A DNA stretch of 43,610 bases. Source: Lindgomyces ingoldianus. Taxonomy: Eukaryota; Ascomycota; Dothideomycetes; Pleosporales; Lindgomycetaceae. Both the position numbers and the translations under genes were made by a program. The notes under the pieces were generated by a model, which was not told the DNA's origin, did not search any database, and saw only the letters and a program-made list of their open reading frames with translations. Of this stretch, positions 19,521 to 30,322 are shown in pieces. Position 1 is the stretch's first letter, and each line of letters starts with the position of its first letter. Location of the stretch: NCBI RefSeq assembly GCF_010093535.1, contig NW_022985178.1:981612-1025221 (forward strand), in the 5' to 3' direction.

Positions 19521-21386
19521 ACGTACTTCATGGGCGAGTCGCTCACACACCCGAGTCGCTCACTTTTGCCAAGACCCCACCCTAACAAACTCTATTATGG
19601 CCCATAACAACCCGCTCTGGCACTATATAGTACAGTACAGCCTAGAATATTATTTAGATACTACTTCTGCTTCTTGCTTACACGTTTGCGCATTATGCCT
19701 AGTCTAATTGCACTGTCTGCAGCGCCTTTAGGATAGCTTACCTACTTTAGCTTGCACCTGCTTCTTTGCCTTCTTTCTGTCACTACGCGCTCTAAACTCT
19801 TTTAGAGCTGTTAAGCGCAGGCCTTTTTAAATTATTAAGGTCTTTTCTGCCTTAATCTGCTTTCTTTTATGCAATTTATGTTATGTAGCAGCTTTATTAG
19901 CTGCTTAAAGCTTAGTAATTTCCTATTACGCTAACACTAGCTTATGCGTAATTATTACTGCCCCCTTTAAAACTTTCTTAAACGCCTTAACTATAGAAGT
20001 TAGTAAACTATTTATATGCTTCTAAATTTTTATTTTTATAAGCATTAATTGCAACCTAAGTTCTAGGGTATTGCTTAAGGTTTACAACTGCTAGGGCTTA
20101 TTATATATAAGTAGTAGTAGTAATAGAGTGCGCAACTTTACATTAAAGCCTATTATAACCTGTTGTGGGTTAAAAGGAACTAATCTAGCGCCTTAGAACC
20201 CTTCTTAGATATTACTAGAAGTAATTACAGCATTATAGGCTGCTTTAAAGCATAGCAGGAACTTTATCTTTATAATATAGGTAATTTAGTTGCGCATAAG
20301 GTTTTTAGCTTAGCGCTTATACACCTTCTTTAAAAGAGTAAAACAACCTACATTAAGTAGCTGTAAGAGGTGCAATAAGTAAAAAAGCATATAGATAGTA
20401 ATAATCTTATTATTTTTATAGTATTACTAGAAATAAAGTAAGTTATAGCTCTTATAGCTGTTAATAACTAGCAGACAGTAGCTGCTAACAGTACGCTTTT
20501 TTGTATGCGCGTTAAAGTGCTTTAACTAGTCTAGACTAAGCTAATTAGTAGTCTAGCTGCGCTTAGAGATTGCAATAACTTAATCCTAGGGTAGATTTTC
20601 CTTCTTATACTAGTTTAAGAGGTAGTTGCTACCCTAGAAGATAATAAAGGGCAGAATAGCCCACCCTTTAGCATTAATGCCCTAGATAGCTGTTGTCTAC
20701 TCCTAGTTGCCTAGCTAGACTGCTTTTAGCTGTCCTTGTCTCTCTAAACCTATAACAACTGCTCTAGTAGATATCTAGCCTATTATAAACCCTGTTTTGT
20801 TAAAGTTGTATGTGTTGTTATTTTAAATGCTATACTTAGCTTTAATATTCTCTATAAGGTTAAACTAGCCTTAAATTACTGCAGGATCCTTATAAAGGGC
20901 TCTTTTATAGTTATACTTGCGCTTAAACTTTACTTTAAGCTTTAAGTAACGCTTAACAAACATATTAAGCTAGTTTATGCTAATATAGCCTATATTACGC
21001 TTAGCGCGCAAAGAATTAGCTATATTAGCTATAGCTGCTAGCTAGGGGGGAAATCCTTGCGCATCTAGCTTAAGTATGTGCTAAACAATTACCTGCTTCT
21101 TATTATTATCTAGCTTTTATAAGTTAGCTATATAATTAGCTTAGAAAGGTTGTCTAGCGTGTTAGTTGCTTATTGTCTTTTAAGAGACCCTGTAGATAGC
21201 TGCAGCGTGTTAGTTAGAAAGTGTTGTGTCTTGTTTAAGAGCCTAAAGCGTAAGCTGCATCTAACGTTCCTTTAACGCGTTTAAGTAGTGTTATTAGGAA
21301 TACATTAGTGTAGGAAGAGTAGTGTAGTAGGGTCTTGGCAAAAGTGAGCGACTTAGGTGTGTGAGCGACTTGCCTATAAAGTACGT
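19521..21386 (-). mobile_element. Full-length Fot1-like DNA transposon, family Fot-B (B1), 1866 bp
   Basis: Inverted ends ACGTACTTCATGGGCGAGTC... and ...GCCTATAAAGTACGT are flanked by TA at 19519-19520 and 21387-21388. The unoccupied site is visible in D4: TTACTTT-TA-TATAGTT at 40161-40175, against TTACTTT-TA-[element]-TA-TATAGTT here. This is direct evidence of TA duplication. The copy is much less AT-rich than the surrounding D2, so it arrived later or was mutated less. Confidence 0.92.
19900..20770 (-). pseudogene. Fot-B transposase relic (pogo type)
   Basis: Reading the minus strand downward from 20353, NVGCFTLLKKVYKR matches the DVGCF-PLKK block of Fot1/pogo transposases. It is followed by FLLCFKAAYNAVITSSNI and LVPFNPQQVI, as in that family, to about 19900. 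Stops are TAA and TAG at positions where Gln is expected (for instance after SSNI). It is not functional as it stands, although it is better preserved than the Fot-A copy at 2391-4250. Fot1-like transposases cut and paste the element at TA sites using a DDE active site, whose first Asp residues I could not place. Confidence 0.72.
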
Positions 21387-23396
21387 TATATAGTTTTTTT
21401 AAAGTATCTTTATTACTTTTTATACAGCGCTTGCTTATATAATAATGTTTAGTAATAGTAAAAAGTCTAGGTTAATTTTTAAGTATGCCCTAAAAACTAG
21501 CAGCGTAGGTACTAGACTGTGCAGGCTAGCTATGTTGTTTAGAGCCTTAACTACTATCTATAAGATAGCTTTATTATCTATATAGTTACTTAGCTTAGTC
21601 TTTAGAATGTTAAACACTTATTAGAGAGGTGCGTGTACACGCTTAACTTTTCTAACTACTTAATATGCTTCTATAGGCATCTACTTGCATATAGCTTCTA
21701 TAATCTTTATATAAGCTTAAAAATTCTTTAAAGTAAAGTTTATACTAGAGTTATGCATAATATAGTCTAAGGGTTTTTAATAAGTGTTAATCTAGCATTT
21801 ACACAGTGCATCCTAGGTATCTTGTATAGACATAGATTTTAGGAATGTAGTAGCCTAAAATAATATATTTATATTAATAACATATAAAACATTCTTATTA
21901 TTAATTTATATAACATTAATAATAAGTTTATTGTTAAAGTAGGTGTTATTTTTAATTATAAACTTAAATTTTTATAAGGCTTAGTTATATAATTAGCAGA
22001 GGTAGCAGAACTTCTTAATCTCTTCTAGCACTGCAGCATTAATGTTGTAGCTAGCGCTAGTTAGCATCTTTTAGAGTTTCTTTATGCAAGAGTGTCTAAA
22101 TTAGTAGTAAAGGCAGTAAAGTTCTAATTTAGTAAAGAAAGACATAAATTTTTCCTTACTAATATTAAAAAAAAAGTGTTCTTATTTTTATATAATAAAG
22201 ACAGTAGTTTTGTCTTTATATATAATAATATTTAAAATGTTGTTAAAGTATGCCCTAAGTTAGTTAACATCTGCTAGTAATAGTAGGAATAGTATTAAAG
22301 TTTTTAAAATGTAGTATGTAACTAGACTAATTAAGTTCTAGATTTATATAGTACTAATTAATTTTTTAGTGTCTAGCTTTTAAAGCTAATATCTATTTAG
22401 CTAAGTGTCTAATTAATTTCTATACATAAGTTTTTTTATATATACGCCTTAAGTTAAGACTTGCTAACAGTAGAGATCTTTACTGCGCTTATGTTCTATA
22501 GTTTACCTTAGTATACTGTATAGTATTAGTTATTAAGAATAAACTACTTAGCATATTTCTTAAGTTTAATGCTATAGATGTCCTCTTTTATTGCATAGTA
22601 TAAATAGGTAGTAGAGGTAAAGTAGTTAATAGCTTTTTTAGCATCTTTACTCTCTTATTTTATTTTTTTTATATTATGTAAATTATTTTTTTTCTTAAAG
22701 TAACTTTTAAAGTTTTAGATTTATAAGGTAATAGCTTTATATAATAAAGTCTTGTTATAAAAATTTTTATATAAGGTAATGTACTAGTTCTTTACTTATA
22801 TATAGTTATTATAAGGGTAGTTTAATAACTAACATTTTTTCTTATAGTAGACAAAGCACTTTTTTATCTGCGTGCAGTTGTCTCTAGATTATAGCCTAAA
22901 CCTAGATAAAAATCTTCTACATTATTCTCTTCTACATAGAGGGAAGCTTCTCTTTTATTATGTGAACTTTTATTATGCAAATTTGTATTAGCAGTCTATG
23001 TAGTATGCATTAGGCAGTTCTTAGAGGTATTAGTTTACACTTTAGTCTATAGTAACTTAAAGTAATGCTTATAAGTTGCTAAATAAAGCTTTACATAAAA
23101 GCTTAATAGTAAACATAGCATGTTCTAGTTCTAGTTATTCTTAATAAGCTTATATAATAGTAGTGTGTAGTAAAACATCTTCTTAAAATTCTATTTCTAG
23201 TGCCTTTTATATAAGTGTAAGCTTATTAATTATTATTTTAAAAACTTTATATAAACTTTTATTAAAGTTCTTTTATTAGCATTATGTAAAAGTTATTATT
23301 ATTTAGTCTATTTAGTACTAGCGATAGTTTACATTAGTGTTAAAGTAACTACTTAAGGTGTTATATAAATGCTTCTAGTTATATCTAGAGCCTATG

Positions 23397-23737
23397 TGTC
23401 AGATTGAAGCACTGTTTCTAGGCTTCCTGAGATGAATGATGGGTTTGGATATGATGTATGGGATGATTTATTGATTGTATTTATTGTGTTAATTTATCGA
23501 TCCCTTTTCTGCTCTACTTGTGTTGCTCGGCTTTTTGTTCTGCCGATCCGAGTCCCTCGCGCACTAGCCCTATGCGCGACCAGCTTGCAACATGCTGCAA
23601 TTTGCTGCAATTTGCTGCAAAATGCTGCAAAATGCTGCAATTTGCAGCAACATACTGTTCGAGCTTATTGCTCGTACTATGTAGCAGCTTTCGTCAAACG
23701 TTCCTCCTGTCTTGACAGTAGGTGCGCATATCTGACA
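23397..23737 (-). repeat. 3' LTR of Copia E (341 bp)
   Basis: Perfect 8-bp inverted ends TGTCAGAT / ATCTGACA. It holds about seven decamer repeats (TGCTGCAATT type) at 23583-23652. It is the same LTR as the solo copy at 294-645. Confidence 0.9.
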
Positions 23738-23854
23738 CACCCCCTCAGCTTGGACATGCTTCAAGCTGGTTCCCAATTGCGCAACCTTAGTATGCTTCTA
23801 GGGCTTCCATTCTTGCTTCAATCTCTTCCATATCCGCTTCCTAACTAACTATCC

Positions 23855-26800
23855 TCTCCCTAACGTCAACTAGCCAAATTTGCTAAAGAAAGCTTAGCCA
23901 TTTGCTAGCTAGAAGCGCTTTAGTAAGTCTGTCCGCAAGCATCTTGCTAGAGGGGACATAGACAACCTTAGTTGTTTGTCAAGAGACTTCCTGTCAGAGC
24001 TAGTAGTTATAGATGTTAACATGTCAGAGCTTAGTTTAAAGTTAAGATATCTCTTTGTTTACTAGTTAGATTATCTGCTTGTTGTTGCACTAGATTGTAA
24101 TAGTTAAATTAGGCATCTTAACCTACAGTTTGTTAAAGAGCATTCTTGTAAACATAGCTTCCTTAGCAACTTAGAACAGTGCAAGTAATTCTGCTTCTAT
24201 TGTTAATGTTATAACTGTATTTTATTTATTTACTTACTATGTAATCTATCTGCTAAATAGTTAAATAATGTAGCTTTAAAAGCTCTTTTTATCTAGTGTA
24301 TTATCTATAAATAACGCATTACTTGCTACTACAAGGTAGTCTTCTTCTTCTAATTAGAGTGCGTACGTCTGTGTCGCATGTAGGTACAGGATGACTTAAT
24401 TAGCTGCATCCTAATAGTTAGATGCGGGATTTGTAAGAAACTGTGTAAGGCGTAATGTAGCAAAGGCAATGTCTAGTCTTGTAGTAACTGCTGTAAAGAG
24501 CAGAGATCTAATCTTCTGCTAATATTAATTTACCTTTAATAGGGTTGCAAAACTAGATTATAGCATAAGTTTAATCCCACTTATAGGTGTAGCATGCTGC
24601 AGGTCCTTTCTGTTAGCTAGCCTAGCTATCTTGTTAATATATAAGGCCTATAATAGCTAAATTATTTATTGCTGTTAATCTCTAATAATCTTAACTCTTA
24701 GGAACTATTATAGGTCCTTGCCTTCTGTTAGGGTATACTTCTCTTATAACTAGTCTACTACATGCTGTGCATCTGCTTTAGAGCCTTTTCTATGCGCAAT
24801 AGTAAGGTTGTTTACATAAAAAAAGACAAATATTCTAGCTTTAGTTATGCAGTAAGGTTTATGTAGGACAGCTAAAAACCTAAGGCCTTTAAGGGTTGTT
24901 ATAAAATAGTGTTACTAGAGTAGAGAAAAAATTTACAGGCTGTATAGTGCTTTTTAAAGCTTTAGTATTATACCTAGTTTCTAATAGCCTCTTAGCATCT
25001 GCATGTAGATATTGCGGTTAATTGCTGCATGTACAAACGCGTTAGTTATGTTATATTATTTAAGCTCTAGGTTAAAGCGTGCAGATATTACTATTAGCAT
25101 TTAAAATAAGCGTCCTGCTAGGGTGGCAGCGTAGGTATTTTATGTAGTAATGTTTCTTTGTTAATTACTGCAGACTACTAGTTGCGCCTTATATCTTTGT
25201 AATCTGTAGTGCTTATTAAGCTTGTAGGTGTACACCTACATACAATCTAGAATCTGCTGTCTAGCTGCCTTAATTAGCTTTGTCTAGACCTCTGTCTAAG
25301 ATTTTATTATCTAATAACTGTCTAGGTGCGTTCTTTCTGCTGCCTTAAACATCTTATGTAAAGAGTGCTCCTTTAGTTACTTTTAGGTTAATAGTAGAAG
25401 TAGCAGCTAGCTTTTATAAGGTGTCTTTTTTTTAAATAGCATTCTTATTAATGCTGCTTTATCTAGTGTCTTACTGCTATGCTTTTCTACACTTCTAGAT
25501 CTTATGCTAGCTATAAAGGCTACAGCCTAAAGTATAGTTTTTAACAACCTTATTTAGCTTAGCTTTAGTGCTGCTCTAGCTATTAACTATATAAGTAATG
25601 CTGCAGGTGGCGGAGTGTTTAGAGGAGACAGATAGTTATCTCTAATCTTTCTTCCTTAATAGTAGCCTAGTAGGTCTACTTTGTTAAAATTTAATGTATT
25701 ATCTACAGTGTTGTTTTTATAAAACAACTCTGTCTCTAGCTAATAACTAGGTGTTAGAAGCTTAATTGTTCTAATATATGTAGTAATTTCCTTTACTATG
25801 TTGTGCATAAGGTTATTTATTAGGTCTTTAGGCTTACTGCTAAAAATTAAGTGTTTGTTAAAAATAACATTACATGTACAGATTACTTTTGCTAGCAGTA
25901 GTATCTATACATAGTAGATGTTTAATAATTAGTACCTAACTAGATATTTAATCTACGCCTTTAGGTCTAGCCTTTGTAGCCTAGATTTATTCTAATGTGT
26001 GTTATTAGTTATTATAAATGCTTTACAGCTATAGGCTTTTAAATATGTAAGGCTTAGCTTTTAAATTAATATAATAACTTTATTATTTAGAGCTGCTTAT
26101 GTAAAAAAGATCTTATATAGTGTCTTCTAGTTGTTAGCATAGTTTAGCGTCTAATTGTATAGGTATACGCTAGCTCTAGTGATGTATAGCTATATGTTCT
26201 ATAGTAGGTTAGCATCTAGTTACATAGCCTGTAACTTCTTCTTGTTTACACCCTTTAAGCGTTTAGCTCCTCTGTTCTAGGCTTATGTATCTAGTGCTAA
26301 AGGCTTAACAGTTATTCTCTATAATGCTAGCTAGTGTTCTACCTTTAGTTTTACTATTATAATCTTGTTGTTAGCTTTAATAACTTTTACAGTAATGTTA
26401 TAATAGTTCTTTAAAAAGAGAATAAAGATTGTAAGAGCTTTAATAATTAATTTAGTAGACTTATTATCCTTAAAGTAGAGGTCCTACTAAAGGCAAGAAT
26501 ACTTATTAGTAATTAGCATTTAACTTTACTCTTTTATAATGCTTTATGCTTTATATGCATAGAAATTAATTAACAGTCTCTTGCTAGGTCTGCTGTTGCT
26601 AATTTATAGTGCGCAGCTAATTTATTATTGTATCTTAGCTCTGCTACATAAGTTACATTAAACTGTTGTAATTCCTTTAATTTACACCCCTTTAGCTTAC
26701 TGTACAAGGTGTTAAAGTGTAGCTAGTCTAGGGTGTCCTAAACACTTATGCTATAGCTCTGCTAATGCCTTTTATAGACTATGTTTAGTTCTTATGTTAA

Positions 26801-27640
26801 TTATGTGTGTATAATATAAGCCCTTCTATAGTAGATAGTACTCTAACACCTATTAGCTATAGGTCTTTATAAGATCTTTAATTATTGTCCTATCTAGGGC
26901 CTTTAAAGCAGTTAGCTCTGCTTATGTGTCCTACTAGATTCCTTTCTGTTACAGTAGGTAGAACAAGACTAGGTTGCACAGCAGGTCTAGGCACAGTGCA
27001 GCATTATGTAGTATAAGACTATATGCTTAACTATGTGTTCTATACTTACTTTTTAAGCTTAGTGTAATTAATCTATAGCCTTAAATCTATACATAAGAGT
27101 TTCTAGACTAGATAAAGTCTTCTAGTGTTAGTAAACAATAGTTGTAGATCTAATTAAGATTGTTTATAATATAGCATGTTAAGCCTAAGTTAAGAATAAA
27201 TAATTCTTTTAGCAGATATTTATTCTAGTTTAAATTAACTATAGCTAGTAATACAGCTGCCTTAACTCTTAATACTTTTTAGCTTTTAAGTTAGTCTTCT
27301 TGTATTTCTAGCATAGGTGTATGTAAACTTTTTAGAATTAGTATTCTTAAATTATGTCTGCGCTGCCCTTTTAGTAGGCCTTAAAATTCTAAGTTGTGCT
27401 TACGCTTTAATGCTATAAGCTCTTTAACTCTCTTATTTAGCATCTACTAGTCTAGTGCTTTGTCTAGATAGACATAGAAGCAGTCCTTTAGTGCATAGAT
27501 GTGTCTGCATGTAGGACATTTAGTGCCTTCTGTTTTAGTAGGTTTCTAGCTTAAAGATAACTTTCTGTTATCTTTTTAATAATGTTAATGTTAAGGTCTA
27601 CTTTATTTTCTTAATGTTGCAACTTCTGCACTATAGGCGT
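23855..27640 (-). pseudogene. gag-pol relic of Copia E
   Basis: The C-terminus is clear. The minus strand from 23969 reads VVYVPSSKMLADRLTKALL, then ASKWLSFL, the typical end of Copia RNase H (V-P-S/T-x-x-M-x-A-D-x-L-T-K), followed by a stop where one base seems lost. Near the N-terminal end, minus 27520-27482 reads CPTC-RHIY-ALKDC, a CCHC-like gag zinc knuckle whose His is probably now Tyr (CAT to TAT), followed by FYVYLDKA. Between these the frame is closed by numerous TAA and TAG codons. The order zinc knuckle, then RNase H last, fits Ty1/Copia rather than Gypsy. The gag start and primer-binding site lie in the gap. Confidence 0.8.
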
Positions 27641-27819
27641 CTTTATTTATGCCTTAGGTAGTTTTTCTACTTTTAGCAAGGTATAACAAGTTATTTATTA
27701 TAAAGGCAGCTTTATGCTTTTCTATATATATTAGATAATTTAACATTATATGTTTTTAAAAGCGCTTTATTATTTCTTTTTAATTTATGTTTAGTGCAAA
27801 CTGTCTGCTTTCCTAAAAG

Positions 27820-28594
27820 NNNNNNNNNNNNNNNNNNNNNNNNNNNNNNNNNNNNNNNNNNNNNNNNNNNNNNNNNNNNNNNNNNNNNNNNNNNNNNNNN
27901 NNNNNNNNNNNNNNNNNNNNNNNNNNNNNNNNNNNNNNNNNNNNNNNNNNNNNNNNNNNNNNNNNNNNNNNNNNNNNNNNNNNNNNNNNNNNNNNNNNNN
28001 NNNNNNNNNNNNNNNNNNNNNNNNNNNNNNNNNNNNNNNNNNNNNNNNNNNNNNNNNNNNNNNNNNNNNNNNNNNNNNNNNNNNNNNNNNNNNNNNNNNN
28101 NNNNNNNNNNNNNNNNNNNNNNNNNNNNNNNNNNNNNNNNNNNNNNNNNNNNNNNNNNNNNNNNNNNNNNNNNNNNNNNNNNNNNNNNNNNNNNNNNNNN
28201 NNNNNNNNNNNNNNNNNNNNNNNNNNNNNNNNNNNNNNNNNNNNNNNNNNNNNNNNNNNNNNNNNNNNNNNNNNNNNNNNNNNNNNNNNNNNNNNNNNNN
28301 NNNNNNNNNNNNNNNNNNNNNNNNNNNNNNNNNNNNNNNNNNNNNNNNNNNNNNNNNNNNNNNNNNNNNNNNNNNNNNNNNNNNNNNNNNNNNNNNNNNN
28401 NNNNNNNNNNNNNNNNNNNNNNNNNNNNNNNNNNNNNNNNNNNNNNNNNNNNNNNNNNNNNNNNNNNNNNNNNNNNNNNNNNNNNNNNNNNNNNNNNNNN
28501 NNNNNNNNNNNNNNNNNNNNNNNNNNNNNNNNNNNNNNNNNNNNNNNNNNNNNNNNNNNNNNNNNNNNNNNNNNNNNNNNNNNNNNNNNNNNNN
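27820..28594. other. Assembly gap (775 N)
   Basis: A run of N inside Copia E. It hides the start of gag, the primer-binding site and most of the 5' LTR. An apparent long open frame across it is an artefact of translating N. Confidence 1.
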
Positions 28595-28670
28595 AGCTTA
28601 TTGCTCGTACTATGTAGCAGCTTTCGTCAAACGTTCCTCCTGTCTTGACAGTAGGTGCGCATATCTAACA
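28595..28670 (-). repeat. 5' LTR of Copia E, visible part
   Basis: 76 bp are identical to the end of the 3' LTR except for TCTAACA against TCTGACA. The near-identity suggests recent insertion or little mutation in the LTRs. Confidence 0.9.
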
Positions 28671-29650
28671 CTATGTTATGTATATAGTACATATTTATAT
28701 AACTTTTTAAGATATCTAGAAAGATGTCTATGTACTAAGTTTTCTAAATATCTAGCTATTAACATAGATTAATAAAGATTTTTATTTTATTTATAAAAAT
28801 GTTATATAGTTAACTTATATAGTTATTATTTTTTTTTATGCTTTTTAAAATTATATAATCTTATTTACTAAAAGTTTTTTTTTAGTAGTTTCCCTTTAAA
28901 GTAGAAGTTTATACAAGTTATAATATAGTATAGATTATGCAGGTAGTATTAGTAATGTATACACTACTGCAGGCAGTAGTGTGTACAATTAAGAGTGTGG
29001 AGCAGGCGTTAAGTAGGGTAGCATGTATTGTTTATACAGTAATTAGTGTAGTGCTAGCTAAGGTGTAAAAGTAGGTAATGCTAGTATATTTAGTGTTAAT
29101 AACAGTATTATATTTAGTCTACTTTTATGTAAAGCTTTATATAGTAATAAAAGTTGTGTATAAAGCTTTTTTAGTGTAATTATTTTTTTTATGCTATATT
29201 ATATAGCTTCTAGGCTTAAGTACTTTTAGTGCCTAGCTATAGTGTAATTCTCTTATTCTTTAGCACTTATATAAGCTCCCTTTTAAATGTGCAGCTAAGT
29301 GCTAAGAAGTCTTATAGTGTTTATTTTTTAAAATCCTTTATATATAAACTTAGAAAAGTAGCACTTTTCTAAGTTATTATGTGTAAATTAGTAATTATAT
29401 AACTTATATATAATTAAGTTTATAAGCTTATTAAAGCCTTTAATATGTTAATCTTATTATTCTAGTACTCTAGGCTAGTCTTATTTTATAGTGTTGCCTC
29501 TAATATCTCTATGTCTTTTATAAGTTATTTATATAATAAAAATTATTTCTTATTTTTTCTATTATTATATAAAGTTGTTAGTTGCTAGTAGAATTTTATT
29601 ATAATAGTATAGTTAATTACTTTTCTAGTAAATTACGCAGGTACTGCTGT

Positions 29651-29882
29651 TGTCTAGCTACTAAGTTGTGCAGCTTTAATAGCTTTAGTGTGCGCCTTAC
29701 ACTATCTTCTTCTTACTTTATATAGTAGCAAAGCTTACTGTATAATGTAAAGAATTAATCTGCTATTATCTAGCTACTAGGTTGTACAGCTTTAGTAGCT
29801 TTAGTGTATGTTTTACACTATCTCCTCCTTACTTTATACAGTAGCAGAGCTTACTATATAATGCAAAGGATTAATCTGCTAT
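29651..29882. repeat. Two tandem 116-bp units in the 5' leader of family D
   Basis: CTAGCTACTA-GTTGT-CAGCTTTA and the following TTACACTATCT, GTAGCA-AGCTTACT occur twice at a spacing of 116 bp, followed by a shorter duplicated block (AAAGTACTTTATAAAGTGTA at about 29910 and 29968). The same duplication is present in D1 (33140-33375) and D4 (43150-43385), so it belongs to the family. Confidence 0.75.
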
Positions 29883-30042
29883 TCTAAAAGATAGGTAACT
29901 AAATAAAGTACTTTATAAAGTGTAAGTGCTTTATTATTACTCTTTTTAAAAGATAAATAATAAAGCAAAGTACTTTATAAAGTGTAGGTACTTTATTATT
30001 ACTTTTACTAATTTATAGTTAATTAAATTAACTACTAATTAG

Positions 30043-30322
30043 TGTTAAATAGGCTCTAATAGCTAGCTGCTTATAGTATAAGCACTTAAGTAGCAAAAGT
30101 AAGAGTAGTGTATAGTGTGCATAGTGTATAAGGTAGGTAAAGTAAGGGCAATATGTTTCTAGTTCTATTGCTCTTATCATTCCTCTGTACAGAGGAAAAG
30201 GGGGATATCTAGATGTTTGCGCACAGAGGTTTGCGCACAAGCATCATGTAACATAGATACATGGTCCTGCTTGTGCGCGATCGCTCGTATCCAGATCATG
30301 ACGCTGCTGCTGCGTACAGACA
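30043..30322 (-). repeat. 5' LTR of D2 (280 bp)
   Basis: The outer half (about 30205-30322) is unmutated and GC-rich (GTTTGCGCACAGAGG, GCGCGATCGC), the inner half is RIP-mutated. It is the mirror image of the pattern in the 3' LTR. Confidence 0.9.

Larger units (their letters stand above)
23397..28670 (-). mobile_element. Copia retrotransposon E, nested in D2, containing the assembly gap
   Basis: The left (3') LTR is 23397-23737 (TGTCAGAT...ATCTGACA, 341 bp). The right (5') LTR is only partly sequenced (28595-28670, ending ATCTAACA). The flanking duplication CTATG is at 23392-23396 and 28671-28675; unoccupied relatives are at about 42172 (GCCTATGTTATACATATAG) and 32163. A purine-rich tract (AAGCTGAGGGGGTG on the minus strand, 23738-23751) precedes the 3' LTR. 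The internal region codes on the minus strand. The element spans 5274 bp counting the 775 Ns, close to the usual Copia size. Confidence 0.9.
15996..30322 (-). mobile_element. Copia retrotransposon D2, nested in D1 and itself carrying two insertions
   Basis: LTRs are at 15996-16275 (3') and 30043-30322 (5'), with target duplication GTTTT at 15991-15995 and 30323-30327. Removing D2 with one GTTTT rejoins the D1 sequence AATAAGG-TTTTCTTT as found in the other copies. Without its insertions (Fot-B 1866 bp plus TA; Copia E 5274 bp plus 5 bp) D2 is about 7.18 kb, apparently full length. On the minus strand the order is leader (about 29600-30042), gag region, integrase (about 21480-21620), reverse transcriptase (about 18400-19500) and RNase H (about 17440-18000), then about 1.15 kb of non-pol sequence before the 3' LTR. 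The frames are ruined by G-to-A type stops. Confidence 0.88.

Noticed and set aside
27794..28648. 284-codon ORF across the N run
   Set aside because: It is an artefact of unknown bases; only a few real codons lie at each end.
30028..30240. Minus-strand ORF of 70 codons (similar one at 37375-37623)
   Set aside because: Both lie within family-D LTRs and are not conserved as proteins between the copies.
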